Assembly (NCBI GenBank): GCA_024336345.1
Contig: JANFOG010000009.1
Location: 620,001 to 684,000 of the forward strand
Length of the DNA stretch: 64,000 nt
DNA from: Mariannaea sp. PMI_226
Lineage: Eukaryota > Ascomycota > Sordariomycetes > Hypocreales > Nectriaceae
Reading direction: 5' to 3'
Part shown: positions 26,690 through 38,469 of the stretch, piece by piece
Layout of the letters: the number at the start of each line of letters is the position of its first letter
Position numbering within the stretch: position 1 is the stretch's first letter
The notes under the pieces: model-generated
Database searches by the model: none
What the model saw: the letters and a program-made list of their open reading frames with translations, nothing else
Told to the model about the DNA's origin: nothing
Program-made: the position numbers and the translations under genes

Positions 26690-28833
26690 CAGGTTGGGGT
26701 CCGGCAGTCATGGTATGATAGGTGATTGGAGCTTCTCGTCGCGTCAAATACGCATATCTGAGTGAATGTGCTTGAGTTTGATACTGAAGCTGTACTCTGT
26801 ATATTTCATGGAATCCCATGACATCAGAGATAATTTCTCATTATTCTATTTGTGAGCAGAGAGTTAAGTGTATGGTGTGGTTATTGCATGGAATGATACT
26901 GGAGTGACCACATAAGGGATAACAACATGCACAGGGGAGCAATAACTACGTACATTGCCTGCGTGTCTTAGATTTGTCTAGCCAAGTTGAAGAAAGATTC
27001 AAGAGTATAGAATCAAGCTTTATGCGGGGAACTAATGTAAGGTTGCTTTTGCCCAGCTCTCGGGAACGACCGTTCTCTCCCGGGCCCACCTAGTTTTGAT
27101 GAGAATGCACACGGATAGAGCCTACTTGCTACTTCAAGGCATGACCATCTGCTACGTACGTTCCTCGAGTGTTTGGTGGAGACGCCAGGTTTCGAGTGTG
27201 CCTCTGCAGGGATATGGGACTGGTCCATACGCAGGGAGTCGTAAAAAAGTTAGGTAAGGGAGGAAGTGGATGGCCCATTCCAGGCCCGACTTGCACGGCT
27301 GTGCTGCACAATAACGTGATCTGTACAACTTGCCTGAATATGTCCAATTTTCTCTAGGGCTCAAAATCCTTTTAGCATCTTAGGTCTATTTCGACGGGTG
27401 ATTGCCAATAGTATCATTCTAAGTGTTGTCGGGGTGATTCAACGCAAGTCCAGCGCTGTGTTAATTCGAGCCCGGTTTGTGAATTAACCCAGGACCATGA
27501 TTTTGTGATCAGACTGCATCGACCAGACTTCATTCATCTCAAATCATTTATCAGGATACGCAGTAGCCTACGTCATATCTAGAGTTTGGCATTCACTCAG
27601 CATTCCCGATGTTGAATCCCGATGTGGGGTGGTGGGGATACGCATTTCAATATTCGTCTGTGTTTAGCCATCGAGAAACATAGGAGAGAGACTCGATCTT
27701 GATCCTGCAGAATCACCTGAGGAATCGGGAGTAGGAACCAATGCAAACGGCCACGGGCAGTGTGGCGGCAGTATCCGCACCAGGAAGGGATCCCTAAAAC
27801 ATAATCCGCCCTGTTTGGCAGTCTCCTCTCAACACGGCTGGTTGTCAACGGTTATCTTCTCCAATAGGCCGTGTGTGTGGAGCGCTGCTACAGTCGGCTA
27901 TGGGCAACCGTGACAATTATGAAGCCACTCCTCTTCATGCCCCTTATGAAACTCCGTGAGCTCCCACCAAATCTCGAAACATCATTTGATGCGCTAGAGG
28001 AACTGGCCGCATATACCAACGCACTTGCATACAAGGGAGGAATCTGTTTTCTTCTTCCTGGGGGTAGGGGGGGAGAGAATTTCATATTCTTCGAAGGGAT
28101 ACGAACGATATCTGAGAGAAGAGTAAATGCAAGTACTCCGAGCTACAGTCTTGACGAAGTCCATGCTACCCATTAACCACTAACGGCGGCACAGAGCTTT
28201 AAATCGAGATGGTGCAACAAACCCTAACGTCGGTGAAGGTGGTTCAGTCTATTGGAACTTGAAGGTCTCGGAAGAGAGCGGATCTTCGACCTTCTGGTCG
28301 AGACCGCCACAAGCAATAGCCAAGCAACGCGGGTTGGAATGCTATGGTGGGTGATGGAGGGGTAGATATCACCACAACGGTCGAAGTCATTTCCCATGGA
28401 ACGTCATTGCTGTCATAGAAGGAGACTACTGAATATGTGATTAACCCTCCTAGAAGGGTCGAGAAGCGTGTTCGAAACAGTGAGCCGTAGGTGTACGTCA
28501 ATCACACTCGTTTCTGTGTTTTGGATGTGAAGATCGAAGCCACAATGAAACGGGGCAACTCGAGTTGGGATGAACAAAAGTCCCCGATAGTCAATGTCGA
28601 TCTGAAGGGATGGAATTGACAGGGTCAAAAGCTGCCTTGACTGAAGACACCTCTTCAAGGGTCCAACACCTGTGTGAACTTAGGTGGAGGGGAGACGGTG
28701 AAGAGGATATATCTATAAGTAGGAGACAGGCCTCCCTCCTTTGAACAATAGCCAGATTAAAACAAATTCCAACTATAGATCTCACCTACGAAGAATTATT
28801 CAAATTGTCTTGTTAATCACTAGAATTTCGAAA
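26690..28833. other. Gene-poor interval
   Basis: 2.1 kb with only short conflicting frames (27013-27364, 27597-27848, 27871-28176 and others), none with recognisable motifs. The final 130 bases contain a TATA-type element for the secreted-protein gene. Confidence 0.5.
28704..28719 (+). promoter_or_regulatory. Putative TATA element of the secreted-protein gene
   Basis: The sequence GGATATATCTATAAG lies about 115-130 bases before ATG 28834, the expected range for a fungal TATA box. Called by motif and position only. Confidence 0.45.
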
Positions 28834-29571
28834 ATGAAGTTCTCCAACGTCCTCTTTTTCGCCACTGTTGCCCTGGCTGCTCCGGCGGTGGTTGATAGAG
28901 AAAACAAACCCACACCCGTGAACACCGTCATCGATGCTGCCAACCAGTTCAACACCGCTGTGGAGAAAAGCATCAACTCAATTAGTTAGTAGTCACACGG
29001 ATTCCATCGAAAATATACTCTAACCTAATTCAACCTACTAGACACCATCCTCCAAGGCGTTGGGAACAATGCCGGTGCCACGATTAGCGTCAAGGTTGAG
29101 GGTGATCTGAAGGCCAACCTTGGTGCAATTACCAAGGAGGTCACCACCGCGACTACGACTCTCCTTGGTGGCCTCAAGTCTCTGGTTTCTGTGGCCGTAG
29201 GGAGTGTCGGGAGCGTCACGAAGCTGCCCAAGGGCGACCTCGACGCGTTGACCAAGGCCCTTGCCGCAACCCTCAAAACCATTGCCTCTATTCAAGGCCT
29301 CGTCACCAAGCTCACTAAAGGCGTTCCACCTGCTGTTCAGAAGCTTGTCAAATCGGAAGTTGGTGCGCTTACGAAGGTCCTCGGCCCCTTTGTTGGCCCT
29401 CTCAACACATTCATCACGACTATTGTGGGCTTGCTCAAGACTGCTGGTGTCAGTAACAACCTCGGTGATGTTGTCAAGAACGCCAGTGATCTTTTGAAAT
29501 CTCTCGTCTCCAGCCTTGGCATCACCCTCCCAAGTCTCCCAATTCCTCTTCCTCTTTCCCTTCCCCTGTAA
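28834..29571 (+). CDS. Small secreted protein of unknown function
   Basis: Two exons (28834-28984 and 29042-29571) give 226 aa; the 57-nt intron has a GTTAGT donor and CTACTAG acceptor. The N-terminus MKFSNVLFFATVALAAPAVV is a clear signal peptide with likely cleavage near residue 16-20. The mature part is Cys-free, strongly helical and rich in Ala, Val, Leu, Thr and Lys, with repeating LTK/VTK-type heptads (about residues 65-195). It ends in a Pro/Leu run, LPSLPIPLPLSLPL. General features recall hydrophobic-surface-binding (HsbA-like) or other small cell-wall-associated fungal proteins, but I see no decisive motif. A TATA element lies at the expected distance. It could be a surface protein or an effector candidate; function not assigned. 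Confidence 0.8.
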
Positions 29572-30672
29572 ATGTTTTCACGTTTCCCCAGACGGCCGGT
29601 CAGGGTATGTTCAGGTACAAGCCGGCTACCTTCCCGCAATCAATTCTATTATGAGGTAGGGGAGATGGAGATTTTACGGAGCATGAAATTTTTTCGTTTT
29701 TCTTTTAGTACTCAGTCATTAGCCGGGTTATTATCCTGTGCAATTCAACTCGTATACCTCCATTTGTGCACTTTTGTCCACTTGTGTCCGGCTGCCTCAA
29801 CAGAAACTTTCATACACATATACAGGTCAACCTGGCAACTCCATGCTGTGAAAGTCGTTATCCGCGATATCGGAAGTCGTAGTCAGCCATCAGTTACACG
29901 AGGAATTAAAGGCTGTAACCTTTGAGGTGCATTGTTTCGCTGAGCATTTTATTCAACAAAAAAAAAAAAGTAGCCAGGATCAAACAAGACGATGCACTTA
30001 GCTAGTCGGCTGTACGATAGAGAGTCTCCCATTAGCCCCATAACATAAAGTGGGCGATCATCAGAAACAAAATCCATGGGACCACCCAGTCGACCACCTT
30101 GTTCTTAGGTATTCACAACGCCCATATCATGAAATAGGTCCAAGCTTGATTCCGATGTCCTTCTTGACTTACCAGAGGATCGATAATTGTGGGTCTAGAT
30201 GATTTTGCTGGCAATAATCAATTGTTAACCTGCATGAGAATCCTTAAATCTCCGTGCTAGCCGCCCCATAGCTTATTTCCTGTCTAACATAGTGCCACCA
30301 GCATGAATATTATTGCCATATGATGGTTAGAATGACTAATGTGAGATTTTCTACCTTGTAACATGAACCGCTCCTTTTCTTCTTATCACCACAAAAGCCC
30401 ATACAGAACATCAAGTTTGGCCCGCTGGGTTTGAGAGGGTCGTGCTGAAGAATATTAACTGTTCAAACATCATGTAAATGACTGCAAAAAGTTTTGTCAG
30501 GGAACGCATATTTATTAGAAATATGACTATTTTCGAGAGTTCTAGTCATTGACATGAGATTTTCTGAAGTGTGCATGAATCATGATGAGGCCCCGTTCCG
30601 CCGCTGAAATAATCCTTCGACCTATGTTGGCCTCGTTCTTACTCACTCGATCTTAAGAAATTAGTACAGAGT
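29572..30672. other. Convergent intergenic region
   Basis: 3' flanks of the secreted-protein gene and the cupin gene, AT-rich, with an A-run near 29958-29969. No gene supported. Confidence 0.6.
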
Positions 30673-31363
30673 TTACTTTTGAGCAGCCTTCTGCTCCTCA
30701 ACGTCGGCATCGAGGATGAAAACTCGTCCAATCTTTGGCCATTCTGCCTCCGGGCTAGTATCCTTCATGTCCAAACCATCAAATACCTTGGAGTCAACGA
30801 TCAAGTTGGCAATGAAAACAGCATCCTCGTTACCCACAGTCTCAGATCGCACATGGTGGCAGCCGGGGGCCTCATACCAGCTTTCACCGGGGCCGTAAAT
30901 CTTGGCACCGCTGTCGCGAGTGTGCGTCTCACCAGTTACAGGATCGACATGGGTATGCACCATCTGGTTGAGAACATGGCCACTGACAACCGTGGCGACG
31001 ATGGCGGCACCAGCGTGGGTGTGAGGGGGGGTGGCTAAGAGAGGTGTTAGAAGCACAGACACGTTTCAAGAGGCAGAATCTCGCTATCTAATAAATGGAA
31101 CTTACCAGCGTTAACGGGAGAAGTCACCAGCAAGCCAAACCATGTCTTGCCAGGCAGGTTGGGTGGGTTGTGAGTATGGGAGATAGCAACGCTTACTCCC
31201 GGGCGTCTACACCAATATCATTGCGGTTAGCCTTACATAGACTAGACAGGAGGGAGTAATGGATATTAACTGACCCGTCGACAGTCCAGTGACCATCCTT
31301 CTTAACAATCTTCTGGTCCTCCCATCGGAGGTTCAAGTCAACGTCGGGGAAAGCCTGAGACAT
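30673..31363 (-). CDS. Small cupin-domain protein
   Basis: Three exons (31363-31275, 31206-31106, 31034-30673) give 183 aa; introns of 68 and 71 nt are in phase. The single cupin barrel shows motif 1 around TPPHTHAGAAIVATVVSG (His68, His70) and motif 2 around GPGESWYEAPGCHH. These are the metal-ligand regions of the RmlC-type cupin_2 fold. No signal peptide is present, so it is probably cytosolic. Small fungal cupins of this kind include dioxygenases and isomerases, some in secondary metabolism, and many are uncharacterised. The next gene upstream, a medium-chain reductase at 32487, diverges from it across 1.1 kb. The reaction cannot be deduced. Confidence 0.87.
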
Positions 31364-32486
31364 GATGTGGGTTGATTGTGGTTGAAAAGCGGATTGAGGT
31401 GGTGGGTAGAGAGATGAGGAAGAATGTTATGATCGAATATGTAAGAACTCCAGCATCTTGAACGGAATAACTTTACTCTTATACCTTATTCATGCATTAT
31501 TGTTGGGCTTGCGCAAAGACTCAACGTATCCGAGGGTGCCGATGAGGTCCAGAAGCCTGGCTCAACCACCACAGGCCGAACACTAACACCCCTTACGGAA
31601 GAGATTTTCTCAATACAGTGCCTGCACAGCATGCTCGAACCCGGCTTCCGAGTGTATTTTCGGGAAGGGGGAGTTGCTGTACTTAGTTTCAACAAAAATT
31701 TGCTTGACTCAGCAAAATGTTTGGCTGAAAAGAGAAGACGAAAGTCCTTACTCCTGTGCGTTGACGTACTGAACTGAGTGACTGAGTGCCGGTAAGCCAC
31801 GGCCCGCAAACCCCACAAACAAAGTCCATACATAGCTAACTACATTGCTGGGCAGGGCTGCATACGCAATTGCACCACGCAGAAGAGGCCACTCCAACTC
31901 TGTCGTGCTCGCCGAAAAAGCCACCATACGACGGACGGGGGTCTCAACATACGCCAAATTAGTCAGAATTTTCATCATTGCATCAATGCAACGGCTCATT
32001 GGAAACTTCTGGACACTTGATGGTGTGGCATTTTTGTCTTACATTGGGCAAGCCGTCCCCTCATCTTCATGGGAGAGGGGCAGATATGTACATTAGTATG
32101 GAGCTCCTAGCTGCTAGCTCTTAGTTGCTAGCTTCTAGCTCCCGCGTCTTCCAAAAACGGAAAACAGTGTTCTTCGTACTGTACCCCTAATCGAGCAAGT
32201 CTTCGTCGTCTCGATGACATAATAGCGCCCAGCTGAATGCGGAACATCGGGGCAACACGTTAAGCATGATGACAGAGCCGCGCTTGGCATCTCTGCCTCG
32301 CCTTTCGTGGTCAAGTTGTGTAGCGATGCTGCGCACCTTGTAGGTAGCTGCGGCGAATGCGCCGATGAAGCAATGGAACGCGGCTGGATGAAGGTTATTC
32401 TAGAGATAGTATAAATATAAGGATAAGTCGAGGAAGCATAAGTCGAGTTCCGACAGCAGCAAAGACATCAGCCCTCCGATTCTAGC
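31364..32486. promoter_or_regulatory. Divergent promoter region between the cupin and the medium-chain reductase
   Basis: 1.1 kb between two divergent ATGs. It includes a CTAG-rich imperfect repeat (32106-32140) and a TATA-like ATAAATATAAG about 75-85 bases before ATG 32487. Frames at 31486-32096 have no motifs. Co-regulation is only a possibility. Confidence 0.4.
32106..32140 (+). repeat. CTAG-rich imperfect tandem repeat
   Basis: Four to five degenerate copies of a GCTAGCTNCTAGCT-like unit. They are partly self-complementary and could form small hairpins. Confidence 0.6.
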
Positions 32487-33623
32487 ATGTCAAGAATCTT
32501 CTCCATCTCTAGAACCATTTCTACATCCACAAGGACCTTCAACAAACTCGCTTTCATTCCTCCTACTCGCCTCTCCGCTAGAAATTTTGCCAGCATGGCC
32601 TCCTCCACTCTTCCCAAGACCATGAAGGCTGTGCTCCAGCCAGACAAGCACTCTCACAAGCTGATCATGTCTGAGCAGCCTGTGCCCGTGCCTACCCACC
32701 CCGAGGACGTGCTGGTAAAAGTCCACGCCACCGCACCGTGCAAGGGCGAGCTCGACTGGGCCATCTGGGCCGCCGACTTCATCGGCGATGACAAGATCCC
32801 CATTCCCGGCCAGGATCTTGCCGGCACTGTCGTCCAGGCCCCTGCTAACAGCGGCTTCAAGACCGGCGATCAGGTCTATGCCAGAATCGAGGCCAACCGC
32901 CCTGGTGCCGCTGCCGAGTTCGTGCTGGCACGAGCCTCGGAGCTTGCCCTGCGACCCCAAAATATTAGCTGGGCCCAAACAGCCGCCATCCCCATCAGCG
33001 CCCTAACGGCCTACCAGTCCCTCTTCACCCAGGGTAGCCTTGACCCACTAGCTCTGACGGGAGATGAAGCCGCCCGTGCCAAAAACGCCAAGCAGCGTGT
33101 CCTCATCACCGCCGGTGCGGGGTCTGTTGGAAGCTATGCCGTCCAGCTTGCCCATCTGGCTGGAGCCGCTGCCGTCGTCGCCAACGTTGGCCCCAACAAT
33201 ATCGAGTTTGCTCGTGAGCTCGGTGCCACAGAAACCAACGATTATACCAAGCAGACTCTCCAAGCTTGGGCAGCTGAGGATCCTGCTTCCCGAGAGGTTG
33301 ATTTGGTCTTTGATTGCATCGGTGGCCCAACCCTCGGCCACGCTTGGTACGCAGTCAAGGACAAGGGAACCTACGTCAGTGTCTGTGGCCAACCAGAGGA
33401 GAAGCGCCCCAAGGATGTCACCAAGGATGTTCACAGTCTGTGGTTCGTCATCACCCCGCTCGGCAAGGATTTGAGTGTCATCACCAAGCTGGTGGAGGCC
33501 GGCAAGATCAAGCCAAACATCGACAGCGTTCTTGGCTTTGCCGACTTTGAGGAGGCTTGGGATAAGGTTGAATCGGGTCGCGCTAGAGGAAAGATCGTGG
33601 TGAAGGTCTCAGACGAGGCGTAG
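32487..33623 (+). CDS. Medium-chain dehydrogenase/reductase (quinone oxidoreductase-like), probably mitochondrial
   Basis: A 378-aa single-exon MDR protein. It has the GroES-like N-terminal domain (PGQDLAGTVVQ, GDQVYARI) and a Rossmann domain with AGAGSVG (residues 209-215) for NAD(P)H. FDCIGGPTLGHAW and a C-terminal GRARGKIVVKV end the fold. The catalytic and structural zinc Cys ligands of alcohol dehydrogenases are missing, placing it with zinc-free quinone oxidoreductase-like members. Residues 1-36 are rich in Ser, Thr, Arg and hydrophobics and have no acidic residue, a typical mitochondrial presequence. A second ATG at 32595 (Met37) starts exactly at the conserved core. This suggests either a shorter cytosolic form or dual targeting. 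The substrate, perhaps an enone or quinone, is unknown. Confidence 0.9.
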   Translation: MSRIFSISRTISTSTRTFNKLAFIPPTRLSARNFASMASSTLPKTMKAVLQPDKHSHKLIMSEQPVPVPTHPEDVLVKVHATAPCKGELDWAIWAADFIGDDKIPIPGQDLAGTVVQAPANSGFKTGDQVYARIEANRPGAAAEFVLARASELALRPQNISWAQTAAIPISALTAYQSLFTQGSLDPLALTGDEAARAKNAKQRVLITAGAGSVGSYAVQLAHLAGAAAVVANVGPNNIEFARELGATETNDYTKQTLQAWAAEDPASREVDLVFDCIGGPTLGHAWYAVKDKGTYVSVCGQPEEKRPKDVTKDVHSLWFVITPLGKDLSVITKLVEAGKIKPNIDSVLGFADFEEAWDKVESGRARGKIVVKVSDEA

Positions 33624-35460
33624 CTAATGGGTAAGACAGGGGCGTCTCCATGCTATGATGTTCATTTATATTAGAATGATTATGACTACATCCGCTTTGT
33701 TTTCTTCTATTGGCCTAAAAGCAGGAGATAATTCAAAATGGTATCCAATTAAATAAATCAATTCAATCAACTGGTCTGAGGAGGTTCATCGTCATGTCTT
33801 GAATTATCGGTTACTATCATACATACGCCAATAGATACTCTACAGTAGAGAATGCATTGGTTGAAAGAAAATACGAATATCTACTTGTCAAACTCGGGTC
33901 CCTTCATTCATTATGACGTATCGCTGACCTCAATTTAGAGGAGGTAGGGGGGCAGCGCTCAAAAGTATATCAAAACTTAAACTGCTGCCTCAACGCTAAT
34001 TTGAGCGGTGGTGAAGGCTGAATTAATGGAGTGATTGCTTTGTTCTTTTGCTGACTGGAGATTCCGCCTTACCCTTTTTGCAATCCTGATCATAGCCTCC
34101 CATGCGTTTCATCATCAGCCCTGCTCCAGGCCGTGGTTTTCGTATTCGTTTCAATTTTTCGAAATATTCTCCAATTGTTCGGTGACCAATCCTATGTCTG
34201 CAAATAAGGCCTAGTTTCTTTTAGGAGTGGAGAGATTACGTCTTCTAGGTAGCTTCGTTTATTGAACATCCTAACTGTCTGTATAGCGTTTGCGACTGAC
34301 TTAGCTCAATCCTCTTAGGTTAAAATTCAGCTATAAGCTTGATAATTATGTTGCCGCTGCACACTGTTGAGTAATCCATCAAGATTGGCGCTGTGCCGTT
34401 TTTCCTCCCACCATCTTTCTTCATACATTTCTTCTTCAAAAAGTTTTACATGAACGCAGGCTTGGTGATTTTCTTACTAAGAAATCACCATCCTCGAGTA
34501 AGGCAGTGTATCAATTTGGTTATGAGTGGGAATGATTTAGAACCATCAACGTAAAGCTATTAGGGCCGCTCGATGGATTTAACGGCTAGGAAAATAAGAT
34601 CTCTCCGTCGGATTGGTTTGGATGAAACCGGTTCCTGAGACATCACCGAGTGATAAAGATCTCATCATATAAATAGGCAATATATTTAGTTTAGACAATG
34701 GTGGATGAGCATATCGGTTTCGTTTAGCTTCTGATGAAGGGCTGCCGTTTGTTCACACTTGTGGCAGATCATCGTTGGCAAGGTATAAATGCAACTACCC
34801 TACTAAGACCAACCTATCAGTGCATTCTATCTCAAGATACATAATTCAATCTATGTGATCAATCCAAGGAATACACAGAGTACTCACATTATTATTGGGC
34901 AAATAGCTGCATTGATAGATAAACTAGTTCTAGCCTAAATCTTTTGATTAGTTATCCTAGATCTTGTCAATATGAAAATCCGAGGTGGGCGGGGATGCCG
35001 ATGACGCGCCGTCAGGCGGCCCCCAAAGTCCCCTCCAACATGCAGCTTCGCCCATAGCTCAAGGCGAACCACGATGGCGAACCAGTGATTGTGTTCCTTT
35101 CTCGGCTGACGCGTTACGCAGAATATTGAGCCACGCAAGCATGCTGAAAGTGCAAGGAAAGAGAAAAAAAAAAGGCCAATCAATGTTTGCTGAGGTAATC
35201 CGACGGCAGCCTGCCTCACTGCCAATCGCAGATAGCTTAAAGGTGACCTGTGACTTGTTCCGGCTGCTGCTGCCTGGTAGGCAGTTGAAACCTGAGGGTA
35301 CTGACGAGCTGAAGAGCTGACGAGCAGCATGACGAAGACCCAACGACCGGCCTCGGCTTAATGATTCTCATTTGTGCGAACATCGCCCTTTCCATCACGA
35401 GCAGTAAATAGTGACAGCGATCGCGACAGCATCAATAGACAACAGACACCAGCGCGGACC
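33624..35460. other. Intergenic region, mostly AT-rich
   Basis: 1.8 kb with no supported gene. Frames near 34935-35343 on both strands overlap each other and lack motifs. The 3' flank after 33623 contains AATAAA at about 33751-33756. Confidence 0.55.
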
Positions 35461-36892
35461 ATGGCTCAAGGGCGTATCTCTGATGACTGGTCGGAGATTG
35501 ATGAGGTAGCTTCCGTCGTGTCCATTTCGTCCGATGCCGACGAATATTCCGACCACGAGGGCAATGAGAAAAACGACGATTCCATTTCGAACTATCAGTC
35601 TCAGCCCGCTCTTCTTCGATCAGAGTCATCAGACGCCTCTGCTGCGTGTCCATCACCTTATCCTCCTATCGCCCAACAGCATTTCGAGAATGACTCTCCA
35701 GGGCCCGATAGCCCGCCATGCTTCACCGAGGCTCCTCCTGATTACCTGTCAGCAACACCGCCCATGACTGCCAAGGAGACGCCAACCCTGCTGTTTCACA
35801 ACTCTATCAAAACCATCAACTCTGCTGCGAACCCTAGCAATATTCTAACCCAAGAGCAAGAAAACGTGGGCAATCCCAACTTCTACCGCGTTTCTCTAGC
35901 AACAGCGATCGCCTCAATCGAAGCCACAGCCGAAAAGGCGCTCCACCTTGGAGCTTCCCGCATCTCGACTTTATCCTTTCTCAAATCTACTTGCGATGAG
36001 CTCCTCAAGCACACAAAGGAGCTGGAGCCCATACTTACAACCTATGCACGACGCTGGAATGATGGCCGTGTTGAGGTAGAAGAGGGAGACATGCCACTTA
36101 ATCCTAGTTTGCTGGAGTGGATGTCGCATCTGAGTAGACAACTGCTCCAGGCACAGGCTGAGATGGATAAGATTCCTAGGGGGGAATCTAGCAAAGATGG
36201 TGCAGAAAATGCAGGATTGTCGGCCAAATCCATTCCTCTGCACATCAACGTCGCACTGGCAGGATGTGCTGAGTCACTGGAGGATGCGTTGACGGCAATC
36301 GAGGATTTTATGCCTATTTTCAAGACGTGAGCTACCGACTACCTATATTCTGCCTTCTTCTTATACTGAACTTTCAATAGGGACTTTGATGAAGCCCAGA
36401 CACGAAAGATGAACATACCCAACAGGGCTGTAGGTGAACACGTATTTCAACCACGCAGGGAACCTCCACGCCCGGACATTTCTCGCATCCGATCAGAACT
36501 GTATTTGCTGAAGGATTACCTTTGTCAAATAAACAATAGTATGCAGAATCTTTGTCTACCAGACCTCTCAGAAGCGCCAAATGTCGTGCGTCGCATCCGC
36601 AGTCTCATCGATGCAATCACCACAATGCTCACCAACAATGCGTCGGAATGGCTTGATTCTGATATGGGACAAGTGAATCGAAAGACGATTACCTATGATG
36701 AGTTCCTTGGACCCAGAGGTTCTCTATGATATCGCGGCACATCTCCGAACATGGTACAATAACTTTAGGGTAAACGAGCCGGAGATGTATGCATATTATT
36801 CCCCAGAAATGATTCGCAATCACCAGATGGAGGAACTGGTTTCCGCAACTGAGCTCGTGGAGTTTTTAGTATTGCCTAATACCAAAGAATAA
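35461..36892 (+). CDS. Unknown acidic, coiled protein; probable frame break near the 3' end
   Basis: Exon 1 (35461-36326) and exon 2 (from 36381) join across a 54-nt intron. ATG 35461 is the first ATG; the frame upstream opens with GTG. The first 130 residues are acidic and rich in Ser and Pro and look disordered. Residues 140-290 look helical (LATAIASIEATAEKALHLGA, LKSTCDELLKHTKELEPIL). As written, the frame stops at 36729 (404 aa). A second, clearly protein-like frame overlaps it and runs to 36892, containing DIAAHLRTWYNNFR and ELVSATELVEFLVLP. Either one extra base near 36706-36712 breaks a 458-aa gene, or a 46-nt intron (36674-36719) gives 443 aa. Nuclear or cytosolic location is unclear and I do not recognise the family. 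Confidence 0.65.
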
Positions 36893-37291
36893 ACGCCGAA
36901 TCTATAAAACCATGACGGGTACGGGTGAAAAAGAGGACGAAAGCTTGATGGCCTGGGAAATGACTATGAATGAAAATAAAACCGATTTGTTGTTTTCTTT
37001 TTCCGATTAGGAGACGTGGGAGAATGACGAGGAATACGGAATATTGGAAATGGCTATTCTTATTTCAGCTTAATTTGGAATGATCCAAGCATCTCTTTGT
37101 TTCGTGGCTGTCATTTCTGAGCGCCAAGTATCTCACCAAGGTACTTAATTGAAGGCATCCCGGATGACATGGCCGGATGTGGCTTAGCTGTGGCTAGTGC
37201 CAAATCGCGTCAGCGCGTTTGACATCCCTTAGGCAAAAACACCAAGATCCCTCTCGCAGTCACCAACTTGATAACGGAACAATAGCCAAAT
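36893..37291. other. Short intergenic region before the EVE-domain gene
   Basis: 3' flank of the unknown gene (AATAAA-like words near 36976) and the promoter of the next gene. No further feature seen. Confidence 0.6.
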
Positions 37292-38469
37292 ATGCCGCCT
37301 CGGAAAAGAACTGCTCCTGTGACAGATGCAGATGAGCCCGTCCCAAAAAGACGCTCGCTCCGCTCTGCTGCAGCCCGGGAACGGGCTGCTACCGCAGAGG
37401 TTGCTCCCAAACCCAGTCGTGTTGAGCAGCATGACGACAAAGAATCAGCTTCAAAATCCACCACAAAGAAAGCCTCAAAGACAGCTCCGAAAAATACTGC
37501 CTCCAAAGCTTCCTCCAAAGCTTCCTCCAAAGCTCCCTCTCAGGCTTCTCCAAAGGCTTCTCTCAAAGAAGAGACCAAGCCTGAGAAAGCAAAAGCCGCA
37601 CGGGATCAATCGGAGAGCCCAGAAGTGGCTTCAATCCCGGTTCACAACCCTGATGCTCCTAGGCATGAGGGTGAGTGGTATTGGTTGATGAAAGCTGAGC
37701 CAGAAACTCGGTTAGAAAACGGAATCGACGTTCGGTTTTCTATCGATGATTTGCGAGCCAAGACTGAGCCTGAAGGCTGGGATGGTAAGTCCCCCTGCCG
37801 TAACCACGCACCTCGTCGAAAAAAAAGGCTTATAACATGACAACTATGTAGGCATTAGAGCATATCCCGGTAAGATAATGACAACAGAGTAACTTCTAGA
37901 GAACTACCACTAATTATTTCAGCCCGGAATAACATGCGCAATATGAACGCCGGCGACAAAGCCTTCTTCTACCATTCAAACTGCAAAGAACCCGCTATCG
38001 TCGGCATTATGGAGATTGTAAAGGAATTTTCCGAAGACCGTAAGTTGCCATTCTGCATGTACTAGCAATTGGGATTTTTGAGAGCCCATTTAAACACAGA
38101 ATGATATTCAAACCACCCAACACACCCGCAATATCCCCTTACTCCCGTCTTCTTTCGCGTTGGCCACCTGCTTACCGTGCATCACAAGGAACGGCCCGTC
38201 AACCAGGAACACCCTACTACGACCCGTCAGCTACCAAAGAGAAGCCCAAGTGGGATCTGGTGCATGTCGAGTTCCGCAAGAAATTTGCTGTGCAAATCGG
38301 TCTCAAGGAATTGAGACAGTTGGGGGCGGCTGGGGGACCTCTGGAGAACATGCAGATGCTGAAGCAGTCAAGGTTGAGCGTGAGCAAGGTGAGCGAGGGA
38401 GAGTGGAAGGCCTTGTGCGAGCTCGCCGATAAGAAGGCGAAAGATGCTGGACTTGAGCATGAGACTTAG
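37292..38469 (+). CDS. EVE-domain protein, thymocyte nuclear protein 1 (THYN1)-like
   Basis: Four exons (37292-37784, 37852-37869, 37923-38039, 38189-38469) give 302 aa. Exon 2 is only 18 nt and encodes the IRAYP core needed by the fold. The last intron (38040-38188, 149 nt) ends at ACAAG, chosen because it keeps frame and gives the normal loop length before TPYYDPS. The C-terminal 180 residues match the EVE/PUA-like domain: GEWYWLMKAEPETR, FSIDDLRAK, RNNMRNMNAGDKAFFYHSN, AIVGIMEIVKEF, WDLVHVEFRKK and LKQSRLSVSKV. EVE domains bind modified bases or RNA. The 120-residue N-terminus is basic and low-complexity, rich in Lys, Ser and Ala with short repeats, and begins MPPRKR, suggesting nuclear location. 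The molecular role in fungi is not established. Confidence 0.88.

Noticed and set aside
26690..28176. Short frames between the split-barrel gene and the secreted-protein gene
   Set aside because: All are under about 100 codons, conflicting in strand and without motifs.
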